Of a stretch of DNA of 64,000 nt, positions 36,135 through 46,910 are shown piece by piece. Below the pieces are notes generated by a model. It saw only the letters and a program-made list of their open reading frames with translations, did not search any database and was not told the origin of the DNA. The position numbers were made by a program, and so were the translations under genes. The stretch lies in the NCBI GenBank assembly GCA_016714005.1, contig JADJOA010000002.1, positions 496,001 to 560,000 on the forward strand. Reading direction: 5' to 3'. The stretch's first letter is position 1, and each line of letters starts with the position of its first letter. This DNA comes from Bacteroidota bacterium (lineage in GTDB: Bacteria > Bacteroidota > Bacteroidia > AKYH767-A > OLB10).

Positions 36135-38839
36135 TTACTCAGCGTAATTGGCTCCGTAAAACTCCAGATACTTTTGAATATCCTTTGTTTGGATCAGTGT
36201 TACAAAATTGGGTTGTGTAAGTGCAAAAATGTTGAATGCGGTTTTTTGCATATTCATAAATACATTTTCGTCTGTGCTCAAATTGGCTACATATTGTTTT
36301 GCTTCACGCGAGTTTTTAAAATCTTTTATGAGAATGAAACTATAATCCTTGTCAAAAATTAAATCGCTGATGTTAAGTTTTGCTGTGCTGTAAAACGTGC
36401 GGTTAAAATCAGACACCCTGTTTTTTAATTCCGTTACATTATTTGATTTTGGAAACAGTAGCATTACCATTTGTAGTGTATCGGCATTGTAGGTAAACAT
36501 TCCTTTGGGTTGTTCAGCAGGAGGAGCGCCCGACTCTGAAACATTGTTTACAACACCACCTTTCATTTTATCTAAAATTGCTTTTGCAAGAACAGAAACC
36601 GAGTCTTTAGGATATGTGGCGATTACATTATTTAATGCCAACTCAAAATTGGCAACAGATTGTGTTCTGCCAATGGCAAGCGCTTTCAAAAAAGTAAACT
36701 TAGGAGTTAGATTGCTTGGGGGAAACAAAGAATCGGCTGCCGATTTTCTTTCAATCACATCCTGGTATTGCCCGTTCATATAAGCGCGGTAAGTGTTCTC
36801 ATAAAACACTTGTGCAATGGCAGTCTTACGCTGTGCATCTTTAAAATAATTGGGGTTGGTAATTATGTTTGCATACTCCGATTCGGGATATTGAGTAAGA
36901 ATTAAATTCTTATAGTACTCTGCCTTTTCTTTGTCTTCAGCCGCTAAATAACAACGATAAAGATTATACCATGCAGCCAACTTGTATTTATTATCGGGGT
37001 AACGTTTAAGCATTTGCTCAAACGTAGCTGCCGATTCTTTAGGATTCTCTAACTGCTCTTTGTAAATAATCCCTGCATTATAATATGCTTCCAATATTTT
37101 GGTATTGCACTCATCTTTTTTCGGCTTGTGTATCCGGAATTTTTTCAAGGTAAGCAGTCTTTCTTTCTCTGCATCCAATTTGCTGATAGAATCATTTAAT
37201 GCTGCCTGTGCAAGTTCAAGGCTATCGGTGTATTCCTGGCTGTCGCCACCATCACCACCATCATTTATTACAAGTTCTGATTGTTTATTAATTCTGCGCC
37301 AGTTGTCTTCTAATTTTCTGTTGCCCCATTTTTTAGTAAACTCTGTAAAACCAAAACTTAATGCGCTTTGGTTATAAAAATACCACTGCCCTCCTGAACC
37401 TGCGCCAGAATTATTCTGATTACTTTGCTGGCTTCCAAAATTGCTGAACTGTTGTTGTTGACCTCCGCCCTCCAGTTCATTTTTCATTTGCTCTTCTAAC
37501 TCTTTCTGTTCTTCTTCCAGTTTTTTTAATCGCGCTGCTTCCTCTTCTTCCACTTTTATTACTGCATCAATTTTTGCTTGCTGCTCGGCTGGCCATGTTA
37601 GCCAGCGCAAGTAAACTATCCTGCTCAGCAATGGTGGTTAAGTTTTTAATTAACCTACCTAAATTATTTTTTTTTGTTTTGTACCAAAGCATAATCAGGA
37701 TAATCGGTTGCAATAAATGTTGCAGCACTATCGTAATAAATTTGTGCAGCGTAGTAATCGGGTTTTTTAAAATTCATTTCACCGAGTTCTAAATACGATA
37801 ATCCTTTCTGATTAACATTTGTTGTGCTTGTTGCTATTGATTGTTTTAAATAATCTACTGCAAGAGGCATATCATTTTCCTTTTGTGCAATACCAGCAAG
37901 TGCATAATAAATCTGGTCCTTGTAATCAATGTTCTTTTCATCTTTCAGCATCTTCTGCAATTCTTCTTTTACCTCTGCTGCATTTGCACTGTTTACATCA
38001 AAAGAACGCGCCCTGTTTATGCGTGCATTAAAAAGCATTTCGTATTCAGGGTTCATTTTAATTATTCGTGCATACAACTCAAACGCTTTTTCTGTGCTGT
38101 CTAATTTCTGGTAAAGCTGTGCAAGTATGTAGCTGTAGCGTATTCTCTCATCGCGCACCTTTGTTGTTTTAACCGCTTTAGATAACCACTCGCTCGATTG
38201 CTTGTACTCTTTTTTCTGAATATGAAAGTTGGCAACCGTTGCATAAAAAAGCGGGTTTAGTTTTTTAGGAAAGTCCTTTTCGTTTTTCAAAAAATCAATA
38301 AGGTATTCGGCATCAGCCATTTTACCCAGTTCCATGTAACTTTGTATCAGGTAAACAAAGGCTTCGTATCGCGCATTGCGGTGCTTCTTATCTTTATATG
38401 TTGCGCCTATGTACTGAAATGTTTCAATGCTGCTCCAGTAATCGTGTTTAAGAAACTGCGCTTTACCTAAAACCAAATAATTGTAAGGAATCCATTTTGT
38501 TCTTTCTTTCCCGCCAATAAACATAGAATGGCGTTGTATTACTATGGATGTTTTTTTAATAGCCTCATCCATATCCGGAAAAATTGCTTTTGCTTTTCCT
38601 TCATCGCCATATTTAAAAACGGTAAGCAGGCGGTCGTAGCGGTCTTCAACCGAAGCAGCAAGTGTTTTCTGGCCTTCCTTTACCTTTTCGCGGGCATTAA
38701 AAAAACCATTGTAGTGCGATGTAACGTTGTGATAAGCGCGCGATACAATTGTATTTTTTTTGGTTGAGCATGAAAAAACAAAAAGCAACGCAAATGCAAT
38801 AACAAGTATTGACGATTTATTTTTAAAAATGTGGTGCAT
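36135..38839 (-). CDS. porW: T9SS lipoprotein PorW/SprE (two frameshifts)
   Basis: It is a TPR-rich lipoprotein of the type IX secretion machinery; SprE/PorW is needed for export and gliding. A lipobox (LLFVFSCSTKKNT) is followed by SRAYHNVTSHYNGFFNAREKVKEG, the family signature, then TPR repeats and a Gln/Asn/Gly-rich stretch. A C-terminal part with GLYFYNQSAL-type text reads GQWYFYNQSALSFGFTEFTKKWGNRKLEDNWRR. Two extra bases break the frame: a nine-A run near 37675 should be eight, and GGCCAGCC near 37600 should be GGCAGCC. Corrected length is about 900 residues, normal. It is convergent with gldC. Confidence 0.87.
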
Positions 38840-38963
38840 GTAAACTTATGTTGCAACAAAGAAAAAACAATCTGTTATAACGTTTTTTGTTTGTTCTTAT
38901 TTTGCCTGACTAAAATTTTTAATTCTTAACTTTTATTAATTCAAACAACCAATTTGCCAATTG

Positions 38964-38991
38964 TTGTAAACCGAAAATTGGTGTAGGTTTG
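38964..38991 (+). promoter_or_regulatory. Promoter for the M23 gene
   Basis: TTG (38964-38966) and TAGGTTTG (38984-38991) with 17 bases between them fit the consensus; the ATG is 55 bases downstream. Confidence 0.5.
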
Positions 38992-39045
38992 TAGCCTATG
39001 CTCGCAAACTTAATCATTTTTATTTTTTAGCAGCAACAAAGTTAA

Positions 39046-39920
39046 ATGGCAGAAGAAAAAAAGCCAAAGAGGAAGATTTATAAGAAACTCAGCAATAAGT
39101 ACCGCTTAGTGGTAATGAATGATGAGACCTTTGAAGAGCGGGCATCACTCAGGCTTTCTCCATTAAATCTTTTTGTGTTTTTGGGTACCATTATCATCAC
39201 CTTTATTCCGCTTACTATTTATGTAATTGCATTTACCGGCTTACGCGAATATATTCCCGGATACACAGATATTACCGTGCGCAAAAAAGCGGTTGAGAAT
39301 TACAATAAAACCGATTCGTTATCGCAACGCATTGCAGCGCAGGATTTATTTATTGCTAACTTACAGCAAATTCTTTCAGGTAATATTGATAAAGAAATAT
39401 TGATTGATACTGTTAAGTCTTCATTGTTGTATGATTCGATAAGGCTGCTGAAAAAAATTCCGGAAGATTCTCTTTTACGAAAAGAGATAGAAACCCAGGA
39501 TAAGTATAACCTTGGTGTAAATGATGAATCAAACACAGGAGGAATAAGTAATTTTTATTTTTTTACACCGGTTAAGGGAACTATTACCACTACCTTTAAT
39601 CCCGAGCAAAAACATTTTGGTGTTGATGTGGTTTCATCGCCCGATGCAATTATTAAAAGCGCATTGGATGGTACTATTGTTTTCAGCGAATGGACTTCAC
39701 AAACAGGTTATGTAATTGCAGTGCAGCACAGCAATAATCTTTTTCTATTTACAAACACAATTCAGCCTTGCTAAAGAGCGTGGGCAATGTGGTTAAGGCA
39801 GGTGATGTAATTGCTATAATCGGCAACACAGGTGAGCTAACATCGGGTCCGCACTTACATTTTGAACTTTGGTATAATGGCGCACCTGTAAATCCATCTG
39901 ATTACATTCCGTTTCAATAA
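39046..39920 (+). CDS. M23 family peptidase (one frameshift)
   Basis: A membrane-anchored LytM-type peptidase/cell-wall factor. A cytoplasmic basic start is followed by one transmembrane helix (FLGTIIITFIPLTIYVIAF, about 45-64) and a helical coiled linker. The M23 domain has FTPVKGTITTTFNPEQKHFGVDVVSS and a C-terminal GELTSGPHLHFELWYNG, so the usual HxxxD and HxH metal sites are present. The frame stops at 39774; one added T in CTTTTTCT (near 39745) gives SIYKHNSALLKSVGNVVKAGDVIAIIGN and ends at 39920. Corrected length is 291 residues. Confidence 0.82.
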
Positions 39921-39932
39921 TTTTTCCTGAAA

Positions 39933-40571
39933 ATGCAAATACAAAGTTTTACATTTAATCCTTTTGACGAGAATACATACATTGTTTATGATGAAACAAA
40001 AGAATGTGTAATAATTGATCCGGGGTGTTACATGGATGAGGAGAAAAAGGAATTGGTTGCATTTATTGATGAAAAAAATTATCTCCTGTTATTTTGCTCA
40101 ATACGCATTGCCATGTTGATCATATTTTCGGGAACAAGTTTTGTTTGAGAAATACGGTTTGTTGCCGGTATGCCACAGGTTGGAGTTAAAACTATTAGAT
40201 GCTGCCGGTGAATACAGCAAGCAATGGGGAATTTTTTTAGAACCCTCGCCCAAGCCTGAAAAGTTTTTGGAAGAAGGGGATTTGGTGCAGTTTGGTAATT
40301 CTTCTTTTGAAATATTGTTTACTCCAGGACACAGCCCAGGCAGTATTTGTTTTTACGACAGCAAAGAAAAAAATTTGATTGGAGGCGATGTGTTGTTTCA
40401 AATGAGTATTGGGAGAACCGATTTACCGGGCGGGCATCATCAAACATTACTTGACAGTATTTCTAAAAAACTCTACACACTGCCTGCCGATGTAAAAGTT
40501 TTCCGGGGCATGGTCCTACAACTACCATTGGATTTGAAAAAATGTATAACCCTTTTTTGAAGGAACCATAA
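39933..40571 (+). CDS. MBL-fold metallo-hydrolase, glyoxalase II-like (three frameshifts)
   Basis: It begins MQIQSFTFNPFDENTYIVYD and reads through three single-base deletions (near 40079, 40138 and 40508) to a stop at 40569-40571. The MBL metal motif THCHVDHIFG is present, with TPGHSPGSICFY, LIGGDVLFQMSIGRTDLPGG and FPGHGPTTTIGFEK. The frames add to about 213 residues, normal for short hydroxyacylglutathione hydrolase-like proteins. The substrate is uncertain. It follows the M23 gene by 12 bases. Confidence 0.78.
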
Positions 40572-40614
40572 AGGAAATTTAATAATTTAACACTCTCAGA
40601 TTATTAGTATTGCT

Positions 40615-41719
40615 ATGAAAAAAAATCTCCTGTTTATTCTATTCATGTTTAGCATTGACTTTGTTGCTGCGCAAAATAATAGCGATTGCGGTACACAGAT
40701 GAAAACGTCATGGATCCAAGAACTGGCACGGAAAACTGCAAATCTGCAGCCGCAGTTCTCTGCACCGCAAACAGTTAATGTACCTTACCAGATACACTTA
40801 ATTGTAAGAGCAAACGGAACATCAACTATTACATTACAGGATTTATATGATGAAATTGATTCCGTAAACGCGTTTTATATCAACAGCGGCATTCACTTTT
40901 ATGAATGTATTGCTCCCGAAATTATTTATGATGATCTTTTATTTGATTTTGATTACAATACCGAAGAGTCTATTTTACTCACACAACATTATTCACCCAA
41001 TGTAATTAACATGTACTTTGCCAATACTGTTACCTCGTGGAGTGGGGCCGCATTATGTGGCTACTCACAATATCCGCCAAGTGACGATTACTTGGTGATG
41101 GCGGCTAGTTGTGCTACCAATGGAATCACATTGTCTCATGAGTTGGGTCATTACTTTGGTTTATTTCATACGCATGGAGGTTCTGCCTTTGAATTAGTAG
41201 ATGGAAGTAACTGTGCCACGGAAGGCGACCTCATTTGCGATACCCCTGCCGATCCTACACTCAGCAATACGGTTGTAGATGTAATGTGTAATTATACAGG
41301 AACAGCGTTGGATATGAATGGCATGCCGTATGCTCCCGATCCTACTAATATCATGAGCTATTCAAGGAAAGTATGCCGCAATTATTTCCCCTGAACAGTA
41401 TCTTGTCATGAATTCAGTAAGCCTGAATGAACGTAGTTATCTCTTTTGTGCCACAGGCGTTGATGAAATAAATGCCGGTAAAAGTTTTGTTGCCTCACCA
41501 AATCCCGGCACAGATAATTTAACTTTAAGGGCAAAGCAAAACTTTTATAATGCAGAAATTAAATTGTTTGACAGCATAGGAAAAGAAATATTGAAAGGAA
41601 CTTTTTCAGGAAGCAGTGCCGATTTCAATACAACGCACCTCACTCCAGGCGTTTATACATATGAAATTATACTTGGCAACAATGTTACCAGGGGCAAATG
41701 GATAAAGGCGGGCAACTAA
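40615..41719 (+). CDS. Secreted M43-type zinc metalloprotease with T9SS domain (one frameshift)
   Basis: A signal peptide (LLFILFMFSIDFVAAQ) is followed by VNVPYQIHLIVRANGTS and the pappalysin-type zinc site HELGHYFGLFHTH (H175, E176, H179, H185). EGDLICDTPADPTLS and PTNIMSYSRKVCRNYF (Met-turn) follow. In the given frame it ends at the stop near 41393; removing one C from CCCC gives YFPEQYLVMNSVSLNERSYLF and a C-terminal sorting domain (FVASPNPGTDNL, HLTPGVYTYEIIL, KWIKAGN). Corrected length is 367 residues. It is probably an exported protease. Confidence 0.85.
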
Positions 41720-41738
41720 CTGCTTTTTTAAAAAAATC

Positions 41739-42795
41739 CTATTCCTGTTTCTCAGTTTCTTCCAGGTATTTTTCCATCAACCTTGGCAAAGCATATTCAT
41801 GAATGTTGCGCAGTTCAATCTTTATCCAGTTATTTTTTTTAACGATTGCAGCAGATGGTTTGCACCACACCTCCACAAATACAGCCTGTATGTTTTGATG
41901 CGTGAGCTGATGCTTAAATGGCTTTGAAATCTTTTCAATTGTTACTTTTTTAGAGCCAGAAAGTTTAAGCGCTTCCTTTTTTGTTCTGATGCAGTTTCTA
42001 AAATATGATCTGCATCCACAACAGGAAAGTCAAACAATCCCTGCCAAATATCTTTTGCCGTGCGCTGTTTTATGTAAATGTATTTACCATCCTTAAAAAC
42101 AAAATAATTTAAAAAGCGGTTTTTTATTTTTAGTTTTTTAAGTTTTACAGGAACAGAATTCTGTGCTTTCTTTTCATAGGCCTTACAATAAGTGCGCACC
42201 GGGCAGTTGGCACATTCAGGATTAGCGGGTTTGCAAACCAATGCTCCCAGTTCCATTATTGCCTGGTTAAATTTTGCAGGATATTTTTTATCAAGAATAT
42301 CATCAGCAATTTTTGCAAAAGCTTTTTACCTTCTGTTGAATTAATGGGCGTATCAATTAAAAACAACCGCGATAAAACCCTGTAAACATTTCCATCAACC
42401 ACAGCATGCGGTTTGTTAAATGCAAAAGATGCAATGGCTGCTGCAGTATAATCGCCAATGCCTTTTAGTTTTTTTATTTCATTAAATGTTTGAGGAAATT
42501 TGCCCTTAAAATCTTTTGAAACAACTTTTGCTGTAGCATGTAAGTTTCTTCCGCGCGAATAATACCCTAAGCCCTGCCACAGTTTTAAAACCTGTTCTTC
42601 TTTGGCATTGGCAAGTATAAAAACATCTTTAAATGCCTCAGTAAATTTGTAATAGTAAGGCAATCCCTGCTCTACGCGGGTTTGTTGCAAAATAATTTCG
42701 CTTAGCCATATATAGTAAGGGTTTTTTGTTTCGCGCCAGGGTAATTTCCTGTGGTTTTTATCATACCACTTTAGCAAATCGGAAGAAAAACTCAT
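41739..42795 (-). CDS. mutY: A/G-specific adenine glycosylase MutY (two frameshifts)
   Basis: MutY removes adenine mispaired with 8-oxoguanine. The catalytic E33 is in LSEIILQQTRV, the HhH is LKGIGDYTAAAIASFAF, the catalytic D134 is in VVDGNVYRVLSRLF, and the Fe-S cluster is CKPANPECANCPVRTYC. A C-terminal NUDIX-like domain (NYFVFKDGKYIYIKQR) follows. Breaks: one T missing near 42318 (restores FAKIADDILDKKYPAKFNQAIMEL) and one A missing near 41980 (restores ALKLSGSKKVTIEKISK). Corrected length is 352 residues. Its 3' end abuts the M43 gene. Confidence 0.92.
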
Positions 42796-42904
42796 CTGGC
42801 AGGGTACAGAAATTTTTTTTGTAAAGATGTGACAAACAAATGAACTGTGTTGAAAGTTGTTGAAAACAAAAGCTTTTTATCTCTCTGTTATTATCCAAAA
42901 CAAA

Positions 42905-42912
42905 TACATTTG
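42905..42912 (+). promoter_or_regulatory. Candidate -7 promoter box for HU
   Basis: TACATTTG matches TAnnTTTG and lies 32 bases before ATG 42945; no clear -33 TTG. Confidence 0.4.
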
Positions 42913-42944
42913 CCTTAGTAAAGAATAAAATACTGTAAGAGAAA

Positions 42945-43253
42945 ATGACAAAAGCAGATTTAATTAATGAGATTTCAGTAAAATCAGGAATTGATAAAAT
43001 AGCTGTGCAAACAGTTGTGGAATCAATGATGAAGGTTGTTAAAACTTCTATTCAAAACAAAGAGAGCGTTTATTTAAGAGGGTTTGGAAGTTTTATTCCT
43101 AAAAAACGCGCACAAAAAACCGGTCGTATTATTTCTAAAAACGAAGCCATAATTATACCAGAGCATTATATTCCGGCTTTTAAACCAGCTAAAACTTTTA
43201 TGGAGCGTGTAAAAAACTCTATTGCCAAACTGGAAAAGGAAAAGCAGGTTTAA
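42945..43253 (+). CDS. HU/IHF-family DNA-binding protein
   Basis: It encodes a 102-residue histone-like protein: MTKADLINEISVKSGIDKIAVQTVVESMMKVV, GFGSF in the beta arm (VYLRGFGSFIPKKRAQKTGRI), and AFKPAKTFMERVK. The dimer bends DNA in the nucleoid. It has a Lys-rich tail slightly longer than typical HU. The following TPR gene begins eight bases after the stop. Confidence 0.92.
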   Translation: MTKADLINEISVKSGIDKIAVQTVVESMMKVVKTSIQNKESVYLRGFGSFIPKKRAQKTGRIISKNEAIIIPEHYIPAFKPAKTFMERVKNSIAKLEKEKQV

Positions 43254-43261
43254 TTTTTCAG

Positions 43262-44072
43262 ATGAAAAAATATTTGATAATAACAGCAGCAATAGTTCTT
43301 GCTGCTGTTATTTATTTCGCTCCTAAAAAAAGCAGCAAGCAACCGGTTGTCCAAAAGCATGAACACAATCATGGATTTAATGAAGAAGAATTTTTAGCAA
43401 CCGCTAAAAAGAGCCTTCAGTTTGATGACATTGCAAAGGTTGAATCTTTTGATAAGGATATTGCAAAGTCGCAAATGCTTAGCGCCTACGACAGTGCCGC
43501 ATCTGTTTTTGATAAAGCAAAAAGACCTGATGTGGCAGCTTTTTATTTTGAAAGAAAAGCAACTAAAGAAAAAACCGAAGGCAATTACCTGAATGCAGCT
43601 TACCGTTTTTTTGACGGATTTAAAATGGCAAAGGACAGCACCACTCTCAATCACTTTGTTGAGCGCGCTATTTATAATTACGAAAAAGTGCTGGAGATAA
43701 GCCCCAACAACTTAAATGCAAAAACAGATTTGGGTATTTGTTATGCCGAAGGCTCTGCAAACCATGAAAGGCATTACCATGCTGCGCGAAGTGGTTACCA
43801 CAAACCCAAAACACGAAAACGCACAGTTGAATTTGGGATTTTTGTCGGTTAAATCAGGACAGTATGATAAAGCGCAGGAGCGATTTGACAAGGTGCTTGA
43901 AATAAACCCTGCACGTTTGGATGTATATATTTTTAAAGCGCAAACATTTTATCAGAGTGGCAACAAGGAAAAAGCTATTGAGTATTTTGAAAAGTTTAAG
44001 CAGTACAGCAACGATAACGAACTTATAGCCGAGGTTGACCGTTTTATAAAAGATATTAAAGCGGGGAAGTAA
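43262..44072 (+). CDS. Membrane-anchored TPR protein (one frameshift)
   Basis: A signal anchor (YLIITAAIVLAAVIYF) is followed by a polar linker with HEHNHGF and helix repeats. The TPRs include AIYNYEKVLEISPNNLNAKTDLGICYAEG and, after the break, NPKHENAQLNLGFLSVKSGQYDKAQERFDKVLEINPARLDVYIFKAQTFYQSGNKEKAIEYFEKF. One extra base near 43752 (around GCAAACCATGAAAGG) shifts the frame. Corrected length is about 269 residues. It is probably a periplasmic scaffold; the partner is unknown. Confidence 0.8.
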
Positions 44073-44303
44073 TGTGCCACAACAAGTTTAATAAGAAGCC
44101 GCTCTTTTTTGAAGTATCCACTCGCTTTATCCGAAGTCGTTATTTTAGGTGTAGTAATCTGCTTAATACGAAACCGTCATCCTTCAAAATCTAAACAAAA
44201 AAAGCCTACAAACTTTTAACTGCAAAAATTCCTTTTAGCGATACGCAACCAAATAAATTTATCACTTTAAAAAAAGTATTTTCGCAACCGTTAATTATTC
44301 TTT

Positions 44304-44378
44304 GGTCCCGTAGTTCAACGGATAGAATAGAAGTTTCCTAAACTTTTGATGGCAGTTCGATTCTGCCCGGGACTACCA
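44304..44378 (+). tRNA. tRNA-Arg (anticodon CCT)
   Basis: A 75-base cloverleaf: acceptor GGTCCCG/CGGGACT (one G:T pair) with encoded ACCA, D stem GTTC/GAAT, anticodon stem GAAGT/ACTTT with loop TTCCTAA (anticodon CCT), and T stem GGCAG/CTGCC with loop TTCGATT. It is the only tRNA in the window. The 230 bases upstream of it hold nothing I recognise. Confidence 0.9.
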
Positions 44379-44404
44379 GCATAAAAATTTTTATACTACT
44401 GCTT

Positions 44405-44509
44405 ATGTTTTTATTGAAGAAGAATAAGTGGAATACCGTGTATGTAATTGTTGTTCTTTTTCTGCTTTTGCAAATTGGGTTTTACTATTACCTCACCATT
44501 AGTTTTTAA
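44405..44509 (+). CDS. 34-residue single-pass membrane protein
   Basis: MFLLKKNKWNTVYVIVVLFL and then LLQIGFYYYLTISF: a basic start and one transmembrane helix (about residues 12-30). The TAA at 44507-44509 abuts the ATG of the symporter gene at 44510 with no gap, so the two are translationally linked. It is too short for standard gene callers. It may be a small accessory subunit of the transporter or a translational leader; this is inference from position only. Confidence 0.55.
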   Translation: MFLLKKNKWNTVYVIVVLFLLLQIGFYYYLTISF

Positions 44510-46201
44510 ATGCAGTTAGCCGATTGGATAGTACTCGTTTCAACCATTGGTGTGCTGGTTTTGTATGGGCTTTATAAAGGACGCAGTCAAAAAGATATTC
44601 ATTCTTTTTTATTAGCGGGCAAACAACTGCCGTGGTATCATGTACTGCTTAGTGTAATGGCAACTCAAGCAAGCGCCATTACTTTTCTTTCAGTACCCGG
44701 GCAGGCATATACCGATGGTATGCGCTTTTTACAATTTTATTTTGGATTGCCATTGGCAATGATTGTGCTTTGCATAACGTTTGTTCCCATCTTTCATAAA
44801 CTAAAAGTTTTTACCGCTTACGAATTTTTAGAAACACGTTTCGATTTAAAAACGCGGCAGTTTACTTCCTTTCTTTTTCTGCTGCAACGCGGGCTTTCCA
44901 CAGGCTTATCTATATATGCTCCCTGCATTATTTTGTCGGTTATTTTAAAAGTTCCGGTTCACTACACTACACTTGCTATTGGTTTGCTGGTAATAGTTTA
45001 CACCGTATATGGCGGCACCAAAGCGGTAAGTTACACGCAGCTGTTGCAAATGATAATTATTTTTTCGGGGCTGATACTGGCAGGATATTACTCACTTAAA
45101 CTACTGCCGCAAAACATTGGCATGGGCACTGCGTTGCACCTAGCTGGCGATGTAGGTAAAATGAACCTCATTAATTTTGAGTTTGACTGGCGCGACCGTT
45201 ACAATATATGGAGTGGCATTATTGGCGGGTTTTTTCTGCAACTTTCTTACTTCGGTACTGACCAATCGCAGGTGGGCAGGTATTTAACAGCACACAGCAT
45301 TAAGCAAAGCCGCATGGGTTTAATCATTAACGGAATACTTAAAATACCCATGCAGTTTTTTATTTTAATGTTAGGAGTGCTGGTGTATGTTTTTTATTTG
45401 TTTAACCAGCCTCCGCTGTTGTTTAACGAAAAAGAAATTTCCGGCAAAAACAAAATTGTTTTATCAGACCCTGCTTACCTGCAATTAAAAACCAGTTACG
45501 AAACTATAAATAACCAAAAGACGCTTGCAGCAACTGAACTTGCAGCCGCATATAACAACAACACAACAGCAGTAGCCGAAAAAAAACAAACCTTTCTTAC
45601 TCTCACACATGCATCGGACTCTATACGTAAAGAAGCCAAGCAGTTTTTAAGCAGCAAAAAAATTACGGAGCAAAACGATGGCAATTATATTTTCCTCTCA
45701 TTTGTTATTGCACAATTGCCCACAGGTTTGGTAGGCTTACTTATTGCCATTATTTTTTTGGCAAGCATGGGCTCGCTTGCATCAGGCTTAAACTCATTGG
45801 CATCATCTACCGTTATTGATTTTTATAAACGCAACCACAAAACAGAATTGGATGCAAAGCACTATTTAAAAGCATCGCGCATTAGCACGCTTGCATGGGG
45901 CTTATTTTGTATTGCCGCTGCATTGTTTGCAAGTAAAATGGGCAACTTGGTAGAAGCGGTAAACGTGCTTGGCTCACTTTTTTTATGGAACCATACTGGG
46001 CATTTTTTAGTTGCGTTTTATGTAAAGAAAATAAAAGGAGACGCAGTGCTTGTGCCCGCTATTATTACCGAACTGTTTGTAATAACATGCTGGTATTTTG
46101 ATGTAATGGCTTTTTTGTGGTTAAATGTTTTGGGATGCTTAATGGTGGTGGCGTTGAGTTGGGTGGGGATGATGTTGAAAGGAAAAGGTAAGTTGGTTTA
46201 G
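44510..46201 (+). CDS. Sodium:solute symporter (SSS family)
   Basis: A 563-residue secondary transporter with about 13 transmembrane helices. Family patterns include DWIVLVSTIGVLVLYGLYKGRSQKDIHSFLLAGKQLPWYHVLLSVMATQASAITFLSVPGQAY, FTAYEFLETRFDLKTRQ, YTVYGGTKAVSYTQLLQMIIIFSGL and YFGTDQSQVGRYLTAHS, the last matching the Na+-site region. Between residues about 305 and 390 a polar Ala/Thr/Lys/Gln-rich segment (ETINNQKTLAATELAAAYNNNT) enlarges one loop. The substrate is unknown. A 34-residue membrane protein immediately precedes it. Confidence 0.92.
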   Translation: MQLADWIVLVSTIGVLVLYGLYKGRSQKDIHSFLLAGKQLPWYHVLLSVMATQASAITFLSVPGQAYTDGMRFLQFYFGLPLAMIVLCITFVPIFHKLKVFTAYEFLETRFDLKTRQFTSFLFLLQRGLSTGLSIYAPCIILSVILKVPVHYTTLAIGLLVIVYTVYGGTKAVSYTQLLQMIIIFSGLILAGYYSLKLLPQNIGMGTALHLAGDVGKMNLINFEFDWRDRYNIWSGIIGGFFLQLSYFGTDQSQVGRYLTAHSIKQSRMGLIINGILKIPMQFFILMLGVLVYVFYLFNQPPLLFNEKEISGKNKIVLSDPAYLQLKTSYETINNQKTLAATELAAAYNNNTTAVAEKKQTFLTLTHASDSIRKEAKQFLSSKKITEQNDGNYIFLSFVIAQLPTGLVGLLIAIIFLASMGSLASGLNSLASSTVIDFYKRNHKTELDAKHYLKASRISTLAWGLFCIAAALFASKMGNLVEAVNVLGSLFLWNHTGHFLVAFYVKKIKGDAVLVPAIITELFVITCWYFDVMAFLWLNVLGCLMVVALSWVGMMLKGKGKLV

Positions 46202-46368
46202 ATATTGGGGAGCATCACAGGAGGCATCAACAAATCAATGCTCCTTACAAAAAGTTAATATGCCTGATAAAAAATTTATACATTAGCCACATTGTTGCAC
46301 CGCGTTCTTTTTATATACCACCATTTACAGCACACATACAGTTAGCTAAGTGCAAAAATATCAGGGGC

Positions 46369-46397
46369 ATGTTATAATAACATTTGAGGAGGCTCCT
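46369..46397. promoter_or_regulatory. Two adjacent palindromes upstream of the HTH gene
   Basis: ATGTTAT-A-ATAACAT (46369-46383) and, three bases later, AGGAG-G-CTCCT (46387-46397). They could be operator sites; they are short enough to occur by chance. They lie in the 46202-46514 gene-free stretch, where I see nothing else. Confidence 0.25.
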
Positions 46398-46514
46398 GCT
46401 TCTTTCTTAAAAACAGAAAGAACAAATAATTGAAAACTATTTTTTTTAAGTCATGTATGTTTTTTGTGGGTTTTTATTTTAATAGATAAACAGCGTTGGG
46501 TGCAACAATTAAGC

Positions 46515-46787
46515 ATGGCAAACGTGCCTTGTTATTTTACATTATCCTCAACAATAACTGAACATTTATTTATGCAAGAAAAAACTGAATTAACAAAACG
46601 CGAAAGAGAAATTTTATATTACGTTGCATTGGGTTATCAAAGAAAAAGAATAGCCACTGCCATGCAAGTTTCTGTAAACACCGTAGGCACGCACTTAACT
46701 CATTTGCATAAAGCAACCAAAACACATAGCATGAGTGAGCTTGCAATATGGGCAATAAACAATGGTTATAACAAAAAACCACAGTAG
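46515..46787 (+). CDS. Small LuxR-type HTH protein
   Basis: The conserved part is LTKREREILYYVALGYQRKRIATAMQVSVNTVGTHLTHLHKATKTHSMSELAIWAIN, a LuxR-family HTH without an N-terminal sensor or receiver domain. ATG 46515 gives 90 residues; ATG 46572 gives 71, essentially the HTH alone. Stand-alone LuxR HTH proteins of this kind are found in Bacteroidota, often with unknown targets. The start is ambiguous and there is no neighbour to assign it to. Confidence 0.7.
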   Translation: MANVPCYFTLSSTITEHLFMQEKTELTKREREILYYVALGYQRKRIATAMQVSVNTVGTHLTHLHKATKTHSMSELAIWAINNGYNKKPQ

Positions 46788-46910
46788 CCATATCACCAAT
46801 ATTGTGTAGTTGCTTTTGTGTATTGTTTATGCAGTGCCCGCCCGCTTTATTTGCAGTGTTAAATAAAGTAAAGGATAATTTTATATTTTAGTTGGATAAA
46901 ATTTAACGAA

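Noticed and set aside
44073..44303. Additional RNA gene upstream of tRNA-Arg
   Set aside because: No cloverleaf or stable conserved hairpin could be drawn there.
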